NCBI RefSeq assembly: GCF_037975245.1
Contig: NC_092569.1
Coordinates: 11,162,501 to 11,226,500 of the forward strand
DNA length: 64,000 nucleotides
Source: Apostichopus japonicus
Taxonomy: Eukaryota > Echinodermata > Holothuroidea > Aspidochirotida > Stichopodidae
Direction: 5' to 3'
The notes beneath the pieces are model-generated. The model made no database searches, was not told where the DNA came from, and was given only the letters and a program-made list of their open reading frames with translations. Positions within the stretch are counted from its first letter, which is position 1; every line of letters starts with the position of its first letter. Position numbers and translations under genes: made by a program. Positions 46,861-59,932 of this stretch are shown here, one piece after another.

Positions 46861-49800
46861 ATGCTAGATCACCTGATAACTGTTACCGTCTTTATTTTGT
46901 CTATACTGGCTGCTGGCTTCCTAGTGATTTGCGATGGACAGGTGGTAAGTAGTTTATCTAGCAATTCATCACCAAGAGAGCGTAATTAGTTTTTTTTTTT
47001 TATTTGACACTATAAACACAGCGCTTAATTACTCTCCGACCATTGCAAAAAACATGATAACTTTAATGTCAATATTGAAATTCAATATTTAATAGCGACG
47101 CTTGATATAACGTTTAATGCAATTTATATTTGTTAAACGTGTCATACCATATACCTCATGACACCACGCTCTCTCTCTCTTTCTCTCTTATATTTGGAGG
47201 CATATTCTAAACAAAATACGTGTGGTAGCCACACATACGTGGAAACCAGGTTTTCTATGTGGTTACCACGAGAGAATGTTGTGACTTCAAAATTAATGAA
47301 CTGTTTAATTTCCATTTACAATATCTTGATGGTTAAACCGTGGTCATCGTTCCTTATTCAAATTGGTAAGCAAAATGAACAGATATGTGTTTCCAGGTAT
47401 CACAGTTCCCATAACTGTTATATATGGTGACTTCATACATGGCACAATTTAAAGCAACAAACAGCTTCAAAACAATGTTTTGACTGTGTCCTTTACTATG
47501 TGGGTTAACAATAGTTAACTCATCATTATTTTGAGTTAGTATGTTTATATGGTAAAATCAACATATTATCCTTAATTTTTAATCGATTCAGGCGCGGATT
47601 GAACCTTAAACACAAGAACACAACCAGGCGTGGTAATAAGTACAATCTTAATAAACTTAGTTATCAGAACTAATTTATAGTCTAAATTTGATACAGAATG
47701 CGTCATATGAAGTCTAAATTTAATTTTTTTTTCTGGGAAATTGCCACTATATGAGAGGCCTCTTCGAGAAAACAACGGCCACATCCTTGCCTTTCTGAAA
47801 TCCTGATCGGTGATCATCTCTGATCGGTGCTTATTAAAATAAAATACTATATAATGGATATCTCCGATTTACAGGTGATTCAAAGTTTGCGGCAATGAAA
47901 ATAATCTGTAAAGTAATATAATATGTTAATGAAATTATTTTACAGGATGCTTCCCTTCTTCGAATATAAATTTGCATTAATATAAGCCCCGTGGGTTAAA
48001 TAATTTGTATTCATTCTTGGTCGGTGCTTATTTAAATGAAATACTATATTATGGATATCTCCGAGGTACGAGTGATTCAACATTTGCTGCACTGAAAACT
48101 ATCTGTAAAGATAATATCATAATTATGTTAATGAAAATATTTAACAGAATGTTTCCCTACTGCAAACATAAATTTGTATTAATATAAACCCCATGGGATA
48201 AATAATTTGTATTGATCTTTGATCGGTGCTAATTAAAATGAAATATTATATTATGAATATCGCTAAGGTACAGGTGATTCAAACTTTGCGGCACTGAAAA
48301 CTATATGTAAAGATAATATGATATGTTAATGAAAATACTTAACAAGATGCTTCCCTATTCCCACAAACTTTTTAAAAATACGAAAAAAAACGGTTGATTC
48401 TCTCTGTAATAAGTATTTTGGAAATGATACAAGCTGTGTAACTAGATCAATACATATTGTTTTCAGTATAAGCAATAAAGTCGCTAAATCAATGATCTTT
48501 GGTAATTGATAATTAATATTCGATGTATGATAGCTGGCATGATAGATTGCCACATGAAAGCTAATATCAACAAGACAAAACTGCAGCAGCACTGCAAATA
48601 CTGTAACGAACGCCTCGTGTTACAGTATATCAATGGTCTTAGGTACTTGATTATTTATTATCGATGCATGGCGACATTCACTATAGGGATTGTAAAGTGA
48701 AAGCTAATATCAACTATAGAAACACTACAACAGCACTGTAGTTACTGCCATTATTGTATCGTGGTATACAGGGGAGTAGCCTCTTGTTCAAGGTGGACAA
48801 AGTTGGACAACTTCCCCCAAGGAGAACCTAACACTGTTTACTGACTATACTTCTGGACGTGGTAAGTTTAAGCAGTGACTTATGTATTACAAAAGTATAT
48901 GATGAAAACACTCTTTTTCACTCAAAATAAGATTTCAGCGGGTCATTCGATACGTTTGTCAACATTTTGTCACCAAATGAACAGTTTTACAGTAAGATAT
49001 GATCCAAAAAGGAAACACGTGACAAGCTATTGTTACATTTCGAGACAATTTTGTGGTTATTGCCATGTCACGTTTAAGATGATGCTCGATGCTGTAATAG
49101 ATTAACTACAAGGCAGGGATAATTCCTCAAAGAGTGAGTTAATGAAGCTTTCTACCAAACCAGGAACCAATAACAAGTATTGCGCACACAGTAGTTCTTC
49201 GTAGTGTCAGTTAACTCTTCTACAATTAAGTACACGCTTACCACAATCTTCCTGTTTTGATACTTAATTGCTATATTACTTTACACGCGGTTTTGATATA
49301 TCGAGGGAAGTTAGTTTTTGTTAGTGAAATGTGTTAAATAAACGAAGAAGATAATTCTTCCCTCAGGCTGATATTAACACTCAGTCTATAAAAATGTTAC
49401 TGATATTTTAATTTCTACTTATTCTATAGCTGATATTACCACACAAATGTTGTATGCTCAGCAAATATTTCCTTTAGTCTTTGAAGCATCATTTTACAAG
49501 TTTCCTGGATAATACACTCAGCCAAAATAAACCAAATATTATCTTCTCTGCATGACGTATTAACACCACCCTTCTGCAAGGTAAAAGCAAGGAATCTTCA
49601 TCTGAGAAGATTTTTTACGCCAAATCACACGCATTTCCTTAATGGGTTTACCTAGCTCAAATGGTAGCCAATCCTCTCATTCAATGTTGGCAAGGTTTGG
49701 ACGAGTTTACTGAGGAAACCTTGCCGTCACAGAATGTAAACATTATTTACAAAATTTCAACTGTGGCTTTCTCATCTCTTTTATGTCAATATTGTTCATT

Positions 49801-52800
49801 CACCGGGACGATGCCACCCACCCCCCTACCCCACCTATATAAACGTGTATAGGCTAAACTCGTATTTTTCATAATTGTAAATCACGGAAGGAAGTAGATT
49901 GGCAGTGCAGCACAGAATCAACTTTCATTTATAGGAGCATGTTATAGTTCCTGTTCTTTAGCATGAAGCATATCGATAGAAGCCAGGCTTTCGAATTACC
50001 TTTATCTATCGACGGTAAATACGTAGATGACATAATTCAGGAACATTTCGGACCGTTAGAAGGTCAAGCCTTGAGTATATGCACGTGCATTATGCACTAG
50101 AGGATTTATCAATATGTTCTATCTATATAGAATTTCTATCCTTTACTTAAGCAAATCATGCGTTCATTCAATTGTGGCACACATACAGTGTATGGCAGCT
50201 TGTTGTTCCTGTCCTCTGTCAACTGACGTTTTATCCTAAGTTCCTGTCAATATGTAGAGTAGGACCTGGCGAATAAGTCGGACAAACGAGTAATGGCCAA
50301 GGGCCACAGCTTTGGGGCACACTAGCCAATATAGCCTTCTAATCATGTTTTTATTGATGGCTATGCCGCTGGTGCTTGCTGATGGAAGGTGTAATGGGCG
50401 TTTTTGTTTGGGACCATGGCCAGTGTGGATCCCTCCAATTTGAACTATCAGTGAATTTGCCGCAACAAGACTATTGTAATTCGAGCCAAGACAGACAATG
50501 ACTTTATTGAGAGACACTTGACTAAGAGTACAAATGGATGGATGACTAAAATGAGAGGGTACTATCTTTACATGCACTAATGCAATAGAGATTAGATGAT
50601 ATGCAGGTAAAATACGTTTACAGGACTACGTCCCGGATTCAAACCAGTGGATTGCAGGGAGAGGGATGGGGTAATCAGACATATTTCTTTCCCTTTTATC
50701 AGATCTAATATGAAGACATTGTAATATTTATGTCCATAGTGGTTTTGTCCGGCATATCAAGCACTTTAGTGGTTTAAGGGAAGTAAAATTAACATGAAAC
50801 AAAATTGACATTACGAGTGTTCATCCCGTGCCATTTGTTGAACTTTCTTTCTATTTCACCGCTGTCATTAATATATAAGCTTCCGTCTTTTCCTTCAAAG
50901 ATAAACCCAATTCATCATGGCAATTCACGTGTGAGAAGAAGCACTGGGTGTAAGTTCTCTTGCTGGATTTGAAGTTGTGTTCAAGTGTAATTATTATTTT
51001 ACTCAATGAAAATCAGTAAGAAATTGAGGTTATTCAATAAAGTTACAATAATATTCACACCAAGCAGATTTTCAGGAGCAGTTCAGTGCTTAGGGTTGCA
51101 TGTACCACCGATGAGTATGCATTATTAGTGGTTGACTTTGTTTGCAAACTCAGAATTGTTGAAGTGAGAATACACTATGTAAAGCGCAGTTGCTGACCAA
51201 GGTTTCCATTTCCTCTCTTGATAAAGAAATACATAATTCGGGCTTGAATAACATAACAATGTGATATCTACTGGTAAGATAATTATAGGGCAATCAGCAA
51301 CATCTTTGATTAAATCGTTCCTGCTATTTTTGAATAATGTTTTAGGTAACGCGTGTTTCTACTATCAAGAAACACAATATCCAAGAGATTGCAAAGATGT
51401 TTACTACAATCGTTGCGAATTTCAAACTCAAGAATCTGGAGTTTATATGATTCAGCCTGATGGTGCACCAGAACCTTTCAACGTGTTTTGTAATAATTCA
51501 GTTGATGGCGGTAAATGGACGGTGAGTAGGCTGTAATGTTATAATGGTTTCGGTAGTTCATCAATGCAGTTTATCAAGATTAATTGTGCCTTTGATGTTC
51601 ATGCTAAATCCTTTCCTTTTACCCTCATTACATCCTATGTTGGTGTCCGTTGGCGGCATACGTTCTATCCACAATCAGAGCTGATGGTTTGGCCTAGCAT
51701 TGCACTTGCACAGATTGCAAACTGTTTTTCAAGACAAGGAACAGTTTTGATTTTGATTTTCAACCGCATAGAACAACATAGCAACATAATTTGATTGACA
51801 TTTTTTTAAGAAACATGCCTTATTGAAAGAAACAAACTCAAACTATCATATGATTGGCTTCTAACTCTTCATGAATGACAATGACTGCTTCTTATGTTGC
51901 ATTGATTTCCTCATTTTTGTGTTTAAATGTTTTCGTTTGATTTTGTTTTGTTTCGTGTTTGGATGACGTCACAATGTTGTGTCAGTAATCTTGAGAAAAA
52001 TAAACCTGTGTAAACTCACAATATGTTTATCCTGCATGTCATGTCGCAATGTACTTCGCGGTTTATTTTTGTTTTTGGATATTGCAAAGGTATTTCAACG
52101 TCGAATGGATGGCGCTGTCGACTTCAACCGTACCTGGGATGAATATCGAGAAGGCTTTGGCTTTTTACAACGTGAATTCTGGCTTGGTAACGACAAACTG
52201 GCTTACTTGACCAATCAGGGGGAATACGAACTTCGGATTGACTTCGTTAATAAGATCGGAAACGCCTATCACGCAAAGTACAACCTCTTCCGCATTAGTG
52301 ACGAATGGTCTAAGTACCGACTGGTGGACCTAGGATCGTTCTTGTCTGAGAGTACAGCAGGTGTGTTAACCTTTCATTGGTGGTTAAAGTACGATCCTTC
52401 ATATTGTCTAGTCGTAATGTGATTGTAAGAAGACTCATTTATCCTTTTATGAAGCGCTTAGATTGTCTTCTGTTGATACATGCTTCATGCAACGCGGCCG
52501 AAATTTTCTAACAAAATACAACAGTTAATCTATTTTCAAAGATGGGTGAGCAAGATCAAACAAGGTCGGTATTTGGTATATTTAAATTCTTTCAAAATTT
52601 AAATGGATAGGAAACTAAATTGTCCAAGATGAAAATTATATATACTATGAAATGGAGTGTGGAGCCAGAAATTCTACAGATATTTGCCTTGGCAAACGTA
52701 ACCTAGAATCTTCACAGTTACAAAGTGTTAAATATCTGCAATAACTATGATAAAAGAACACCTCCTCATAAGTAATGAGCGCGTGGGGTGGGGAGGAGAA

Positions 52801-53581
52801 ATGAAGATGAAGGGCTGAGGGTTTGTGCACTTGATGAAGGTTATCGATGATTTCTACGATAATTCCAAAGTTAACAGAGTGGTTTTATAATTTGAAGAGG
52901 AGATCTTTTATTTATCTTGTGACAGAATAATGTAATTGTCCTATAAGCATATTTATATGAACAAGGGAGCACCGGGGCCTAACTGATTGTTTCAAGGCCT
53001 ATGATCAAACCGATGAAGCGAGGGCACTTAACTAAGCGATGCATTTTGCCGGCCTGGGACAAAACTAGCACCATTCGCGATCAACTTGAAGAGGTTATCA
53101 GCGCGATCGATACCTAAACCTAAAGGTACTTCGGTCAAGGAGGTATGCCGGTTTGTCGATAAACAGCCCTTAAAACATACAATTAGAATATAAAAGCAGT
53201 AAAACTATAACATACTTGCTCATTCAGATTGTCAACTTGATGTTTCACTTGAATGACAAACTCTTTCAACCATAGCTTCTTTATCATAGCGACTGTTGAA
53301 GTTGAGCACGTTTGTTTTCCACAGGTTTTGACGCGCTTTCTTATCATCGAAATATGTCATTCAGCACCTATGATAATGACAATGATATTGCAACTATTTT
53401 TGGTCGGAACTGTGCTGTATATTTCCATGGTGCCTGGTGGTACCAGAGTTGTTACCATTCTCACCTCAATGGCGACTACTTTGGCTGCAACGACTGTCTG
53501 CAGAGTATTAATTGGGAAAGATTACCTGGAAGCCGACATAACATAATGTATACGGAAATGAAAATTCGCCCTATAGCCTGA
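46861..53581 (+). CDS. Secreted fibrinogen-related protein, right inverted paralogue
   Basis: Five exons: 46861-46944, 50901-50949, 51346-51521, 52090-52360, 53325-53581, again 837 nt (278 aa), with the same phases and splice sites as the left paralogue. The signal peptide is MLDHLITVTVF then ILSILAAGFLVI. The linker exon is kept, and the FReD runs YPRDCKDVYYNRC to STYDNDNDIATIF, GAWWYQSC, LNGDYFG and a KIRPIA end. By hand count it differs from the left paralogue at about 3, 5 and 16 residues in its three FReD exons. Translation of the first exon in another frame also matches the left arm, but only the signal-peptide frame joins the other exons. No frameshift or stop is seen. Confidence 0.88.
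47780..48360 (+). repeat. Tandem repeat, about 200-bp unit, three copies in right arm
   Basis: Units contain GATCGGTGCTTATT, ATGGATATCTCCGA, GTGATTCAAA.TTTGC and AAAGATAATATGATATG, recurring near 47810, 48020 and 48225. The left arm (41860-42180) has about one unit fewer, so copy number changed after the inversion event. It lies in the first intron of the FREP gene. Confidence 0.7.
49730..50300 (+). repeat. Dispersed repeat copy in right arm
   Basis: Right-arm counterpart of 40040-40500, and a direct relative of the spacer copies. It lies in intron 1 of the right FREP gene. Confidence 0.65.
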
Positions 53582-54747
53582 ATTTGCTTTGCCAATTTTT
53601 ACGAGGAAATTACAAGCTGGTATATGATACCGTAGTGCTTAATGAAATATTTAATGATTTAAAATACCGTTTTAAGATATTAATTAGGGCCTAGCGCAGG
53701 CAAGATATATTATAGGTATTTGTTTAATTTTATTGCCTATAACATGATGTTACGATCAGCAATGAGCTGTAAGACTGCATCCAGGAACATGCTACACCTT
53801 TTGATTCTCACCCATGTGAATACGCTTCGTCTTGCGCACCTTTCCTTTGTTAATGAAATTTCTTTACGATTTTCTTTTTATATTTTACCCCATGAGGCTT
53901 ATCATTTCCACTGCGTCCACACCGCAGACTGCTTATGTGCTCAGGGGCAGCGGAAGAGGGAGGTGAAAGGTAAAGGGGAGTGTCACAAATGCTGAGATGA
54001 TCTAGGCACGTGACTTGAGGAGGAGGGATGGCGGGGCTGTGATAAAGTTGCCGTCCCACAAAATGGATCCTATGTGTAATCCGTGGCCAAGAATTCCGAT
54101 CTTTGATTGCTTTTCTTTTCAGATAAACTTGTTCTTAATTTTCAACACCGGGGAGTACTTTGTAAACATAATTGTATTAATGTATTTAATTTTTAAACAA
54201 AATGTCAGTTCATTAATGTCAAAATGACTCCTTTGAGTTGCAAAATTGGAAGAAGGAAATTTGTTTTGCTAAATAAATGTTTATTAATGACAGAGTGGCA
54301 TTTTTTAGGTATTCCACAAAACTGGGGGACTCTGTCCGGATCTGCGGTCTCTGCTAGCTCTTCGGCTCTACATAGGATAATAAAGGCTAGGTCAAAACTG
54401 TAGTTCTTTTCCATATTTGTGATTGTTTTTATGCACAATAAAATAATGAAGAAATATGTTCGGTATGTAAGTCGACATTAGTATTGACTCTTTGTTTTCG
54501 CCTATTTTCATGTCATATTATATTTACTGCAACATTGTAAACGTTACGGTCACTATCTTTGTAGTATACGGTAAAGCTGTTTAGCGAACTACCAACCGAA
54601 TAAGTGGACAACAGCGCATAGGTGTTTAAGTTATCGGTTTGTGTAAGGAATACGTATACGGACAGCAGCTATCTAGTACCAATTAATGCCTTAAGTATTA
54701 ACTGGGTCATTTAATGTATATATAATGTATATATAATGTATGTATAT

Positions 54748-54945
54748 ATGTATGAAAATCGTAATGAGTTGGAAAATCAAGAAAAGTGAAAAAACTTCCA
54801 ACCTCCACCGGAATTCGAACCCGGGCCTCCCGCTTTGTACGCGGACACCTTAACCAACTATTCCAACAGTGGAATTACGACCTTCCTTACCGGTTTCGAA
54901 CCTCTGGACATACAATCAGCGTCCATATGTGATTTAGGAATCACA
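54748..54945 (-). repeat. tRNA-derived SINE-like unit, copy 3
   Basis: On the minus strand the tRNA-like part ends GGTTCGAATTCCGGTGGAGG. The anticodon-arm region is CCGCGTACAAAGCGG (about 54800-54865). It is close to, and faces away from, copy 4. Confidence 0.7.
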
Positions 54946-55019
54946 AATGATTTTGAGTTGGTTAGCATCATGTTTGATCTCTAGAGTAAGGCAAAATATG
55001 TCACCAAAAACAGAACTAG

Positions 55020-55220
55020 TATTGTTCGATACAGGTGACAAACGCCTACAGTGGAATTACGACCTTCCTTACCGGTTTCGAACCTCTGGACATGCAATCA
55101 GCGTCCATAGCCTAGTGGTTAGGGTGTCCGCGGACAGAGCGGAAGGCCCGTGGTTCGAATCCCGGTGGAGGCTGAAAGTTTTTTTCACTGTTCTTGATTT
55201 TCCGACTCATTACGATTTTC

Positions 55221-55225
<5 letters not shown>
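55020..55225 (+). repeat. tRNA-derived SINE-like unit, copy 4, best-preserved tRNA fold
   Basis: 55101-55173 can fold as a tRNA. GCGTCCA pairs with TGGAGGC at six of seven positions, a D-arm-like TAGCCTAGTGGTTAGG follows, CCGC/GCGG encloses a 7-nt loop, and the T arm is GGTTCGAATCC. The loop lacks T33 in this copy, so it is a SINE head rather than a working tRNA gene. A conserved 80-bp segment precedes it and TCATTACGATTTTCATT follows it before (TA)n. Confidence 0.75.

Positions 55226-55301
<76 letters not shown>
55226..55301. repeat. (TA)n tract after SINE copy 4
   Basis: Pure TA followed by GTGTGTGTGTG. It is the right limit of the right-arm-specific insertion. Confidence 0.9.
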
Positions 55302-55314
<13 letters not shown>

Positions 55315-56165
55315 CTTTCGGCAGCAAAATAATATAATATCAGCCGTGCTTGTGAACATGATTTCTTGGCAAGCGATCAAGCAAAGTTATCGACTGTCCG
55401 TCTGTGTCTGATTGCTGACAATAGTACGTCATATACAGGTATTGGCCAAAGCTTTTGATAAAATGTTGAGTAGTCAGAACGAAATTCGATCATAGGAATT
55501 CTCAAAGATATCAATTGATTGAAGTCGTAGTTAGTTTAATGGAGTATAACACTCTCATATATGGTTTGTCACTGATGAAAGCAGAGCCTTTCTACATCTG
55601 AAATCACTGTTTAATTTGGGATAAAATCACTTCGGTTAACCAACCACAGAGTAATATCCAGTTACAAAGTATAATTATTTTACCACATATATAGCTACTG
55701 CCCTCGCTTGGTTACTCTGAGTTTTAAATGATAAATTCAGCAAGCTTGATGAAGTATGAACACTCAAAATCTGAAACCGTCATAAAGAATACGCCGGATA
55801 TATACCGGCAATGAAGAAATAAAATAAACCAATAATTCCATTAATATAATTGACCGTGATTACCATTAATAAGGCTTAAAAGGGGAGTCGTCAGCATTGT
55901 ACACTTAGGTAGGTAGAGTATTCCAGACATTATATTTATTATGATATAAAAACATAACATTGTAGGTTTCATGATCATAAAATCGTACAACATATATCCT
56001 ACGTAAATATATTGTAATGTAAAATATTTAAAACACATTTACACTAGAAATATGAGTGTTCATTAAATACCCTGCAGTAGAATGACATCTGCCCTGTACA
56101 CATTAACGAACGCACCTTGTGCTACGTTGGAAAATGCAAAGCGAAATGATGGGATTATTTACCTC

Positions 56166-57921
56166 AAATTGCTTGAAGAGATGACTGAAGAGATGAGTGA
56201 AAAGGGGTTTTGTGCTATAACTCCAAGTGAAAACATTTAATTCACAAGCATCGTTTGCAGGCATAGTTGAAATGTCTCGTTGTAGTTGCCGTAATGTTAA
56301 CTGGGTCGCAAATTGCGTCATAGAATTCCGAGTAAATGGCTGGCCCTGTTTTCCCCAAATTTTGTATGCAGCTATATGTTGTTACCGTGTTAACTAAGGT
56401 CAAGGTTAATGGTCAGTACTCAAATTAGCAGAACAATAGATTATGCTTTAAATCTTACAGGCTACATTGGATTGACTTGGAATCTTCACAGGTATCAGAT
56501 GTCAGATAGTAATAAAATATGTGGATGCTATGGTGGCAAAATTCAGCGGTCAGAGTTAAAATTTCAAAATAAGCAATAATTGAATTTTTGCTTTAATTTC
56601 AACGGGAAGCACTGAATCGACTTGCAACTTTTTGAACCATTATCGATTTAGAAAAATACAGAAATGGTATATAAAAAAAAACTATGACAAAGTAGAACAA
56701 AGTGAGGTGGCTGAAAGCCAACATTGTTTCTACAACTTTGAAACGCCAACATAGAGATAACATGGCTTGATTCTGGTTTGTAAGGTCAGCACCATCGATA
56801 TCGTTACGGTACTGTACCTGTACCATCATTACCAATACAAGGGTTTGAAATATGAGTATGTTGGAAGTTGTTGCCATTGTTTGAGAGCCCTGGATCAATC
56901 TACAAGGGGCAACATCTCCTTGGCGAGAGCCTGTAGGACAAAACCAACTGTAGCAGCAATATGTATGATTTGTGCATTTGTTTATTACAGTTAACCTTCC
57001 GTCCTTTTTTAACCTCAGTTTTAGTACGTATCCGCTTCTTCGCGTGTACCTCGAAGCTGATTTACTGATACCAAGCATATTGCTCTTCTATATAAGTGTT
57101 TGTTCTCATCCAAGTACAGTTCCTCTTGAACAAATTGCATAAAGCCTAGCTGTGATTAAAACAATTAGTCAGTTCTCACAGCCATTAATGAATATACTAA
57201 CTGGTGTATTGAACACAAAAAAGCTTTATTAAAGACGATATGTTTCCTTCGATTTTTTGGTTACCATAGACAGGCATGGCTATCGAGAGATTTAGAATGG
57301 TTTTGTAAATGTATCTTTGTTGCAGTTGCCAATGAATCAATTTTTAATATGTTCAGATGAGAATCACACCTTATTAAAGACTTCGATTTTCTTCAATTTT
57401 ATTGATAGTGAATAACCGAAAATATCATTACATTTATTACGTTGTTGATATATGATTGGATGATATGTATATCAACCTTTACTGCTGTCTCTTCACAAGA
57501 GTTTGAGCGATAATTAAAGATCAACACACTCCAGCAAAGTTTGTACCACTAAGCTACGGTGATATATATATATATATTGTAACGCCGACCGAATTCTATA
57601 CAGTCAAGTCGGAACACAGAGTCTTGAAAAATCAGCCAAAGAGTTCAAGTAATGTCTAAAAACTTTGTTAAAAAGAAAACACTTTCTCCTGTTACAATGG
57701 TTAATGAAGTGCATCCATTAATCCTCCAATCAATGTTTAAACGCTTTAAGATGAGTTAAATGGTAGCAATACATCTTTGGGCATAATACATGGCTTTAAC
57801 TCATTTACAACACTATTGGAAGTAAAGCAGTACCAAAAGAAATACAAGTGTAGAAGAAACCTCGCAGCCTCTGGGAGTTCTGACAATAACTCGCAATATG
57901 CGAGCGAACCCTAAAAGCCTC
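56166..57921. other. Non-coding stretch right of the inverted duplication
   Basis: No supported gene. Short open frames on both strands lack known domains. A short (TA)n is present at about 57561-57577. Confidence 0.4.
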
Positions 57922-58255
57922 CTGCGAGCTGATCTGTTTCCCGCTACTTGCGATCTGTGCTGTATCTCGCAAATCAGTGCGAGCTGGAGTGTTTCTCGCA
58001 GCTTGCGATCTGTGCTGTATCTCGCAAATTCGTGCGAGCTGGACTGTCTCTCGCAGCTTGCGATCTGTGCTGTATCTCGCAAATCCGTGCGAGTTGGAAT
58101 GTCTCTCGCAGCTTGCGATCTGTGCTGTATCTCGCAAATCCGTGCGAGCTGGGCTGTGTCTCGCAAATAGTGCGAGCTGGGCTGTGTCTTGCAGCTTGCG
58201 AGCTGGGCTGTTTCTCGCAAATAGTGCGAGCTGCACTGTGCCTCGCAAATCCTGA
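57922..58255. repeat. 55-bp minisatellite
   Basis: Full units start near 57922, 57977, 58032, 58087 and 58142. The consensus begins GTGCGAGCTGG and contains CTCGCAGCTTGCGATCTG then TGCTGTATCTCGCAAATC. After 58142 the array changes to shorter units of about 28 bp (GTGCGAGCTGGGCTGTGTC). Because 55 is not a multiple of three, the array is open in several frames on both strands; these frames are not evidence of genes. Confidence 0.9.
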
Positions 58256-59169
58256 GAGCTTAAACTGAAATCCAGGTATACCTCGAGTCTTAAATACACA
58301 TATTCACAAAATAGGGAGATGGTCGAGCTTCAGCCTTAGGTTACTTTTCAGTACTTGTACGTCAATCTTTCTCAATATACCGCATTGAATTCTGAGCTAC
58401 GTTAATGCTCCAGCCTTGTAAATTTTAGGGTTACATCACAAGTAATTCTGGCAACTTTAATATTATATTTGGTCGAGATAGATAGACAAACAAAAAATAC
58501 TATCGTTAATTGGTTCACTTCACTGACACGGTCGATATAACATTGAAGGATACTAACGGCTTATTCGTAGCTTTTTCAGATTCTCAAGTTACCTTAACAC
58601 ATAAGAGAAAACAAATGAAAATCATTACCAAGTAAAATGTCTAGAATCACCGGTCACCAGGTAGAGCCAGGAAACACAATAACGGTTCATTGATACACAA
58701 GTATTACAGTAGAGATCCGTGTCTGAGAGAGTACACATGAGTAATATTGCAGTAAACGATTGCAACTTAGCGTTAACTGACTACTTTCACAACTTTAGGG
58801 CGTCTGCCTCTTACGAACAATAAACCAATCCTTTTTATACCAAGTAGCTTGAATAGCTGAACTCGGTGACCCCCTTTTATGTTTTTGATGTATGCCGAAG
58901 CGCGCGCACGCAGGAAGCGGCTTCCTTTTTGTTTTGGAAAACTGTCTACACTGCTGGGAAAACACGGTGAGCTTTCTTAGATCTAAAGAGAAAAGAGTTA
59001 AAGGTCTGGGGCCCGAGACGGGGAAAATCAAAATAAGAATAATAAACAGCCCGAGCTCAATACAGAAAGAAACAAATTAACAGTAAGAAATCTGCTAGGC
59101 TTATATGTCAAATTTCTGTAACAATATATATATATATATTCGTTATACACAATTAACCCCAACGAAGAG
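58256..59169. other. Non-coding stretch with no recognised feature
   Basis: No domain, RNA gene or element end was recognised on either strand. Confidence 0.4.
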
Positions 59170-59698
<529 letters not shown>

Positions 59699-59704
59699 TT
59701 GTGT

Positions 59705-59898
59705 GTGTGGAATAAGCTTCCTGACAGCCTTAAAGAAGTCCAAACTGCTCCTTTTAAGAGCGATTAAAACACTACCTATTTGTCAATGGTTCTGATTTCA
59801 GCCAGAATCTCGACCAGGTTTAACTTTTGTATCGTTACTTTGAGATTTTCTGTAGAAGTTGTGCTTATAAGCCTTCATTATTATTATTATTTTTATGA

Positions 59899-59905
<7 letters not shown>
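59705..59905 (+). pseudogene. 3' end of a CR1/L2-like LINE
   Basis: It reads [19 protein letters not shown], the conserved last part of LINE ORF2. After a one-base shift near 59770 it continues YLFVNGSDFSQNLDQV and stops at 59822. The short 3' tail ends in ATTATTATTATT, a typical microsatellite end for this LINE group. Confidence 0.7.

Positions 59906-59932
<27 letters not shown>

Larger units (their letters stand above)
46580..56165. repeat. Right arm of large inverted segmental duplication
   Basis: Reverse partner of 34725-43500. It is longer mainly because of a SINE-(TA)n insertion at about 54715-55310, which replaces only about 120 bp of left-arm sequence (35545-35670), and because of an extra tandem unit near 48 kb. 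Many substitutions separate the arms, so this is a diverged genomic duplication, not a simple assembly echo. Confidence 0.9.

Noticed and set aside
55101-55173. Functional tRNA gene
   Set aside because: The anticodon loop lacks T33 in this copy, loops differ among copies, and the unit is repeated with a shared non-tRNA flank, all pointing to a SINE.
56599-57078. 159-codon open frame on the minus strand
   Set aside because: No recognisable domain, no splice or homology support, and low-complexity hydrophobic tail; most likely a chance frame.
57805-58299. Long open frames on both strands with repeated peptide units
   Set aside because: Produced by the 55-bp minisatellite, which lacks stops in several frames; no start context, domain or splice support.
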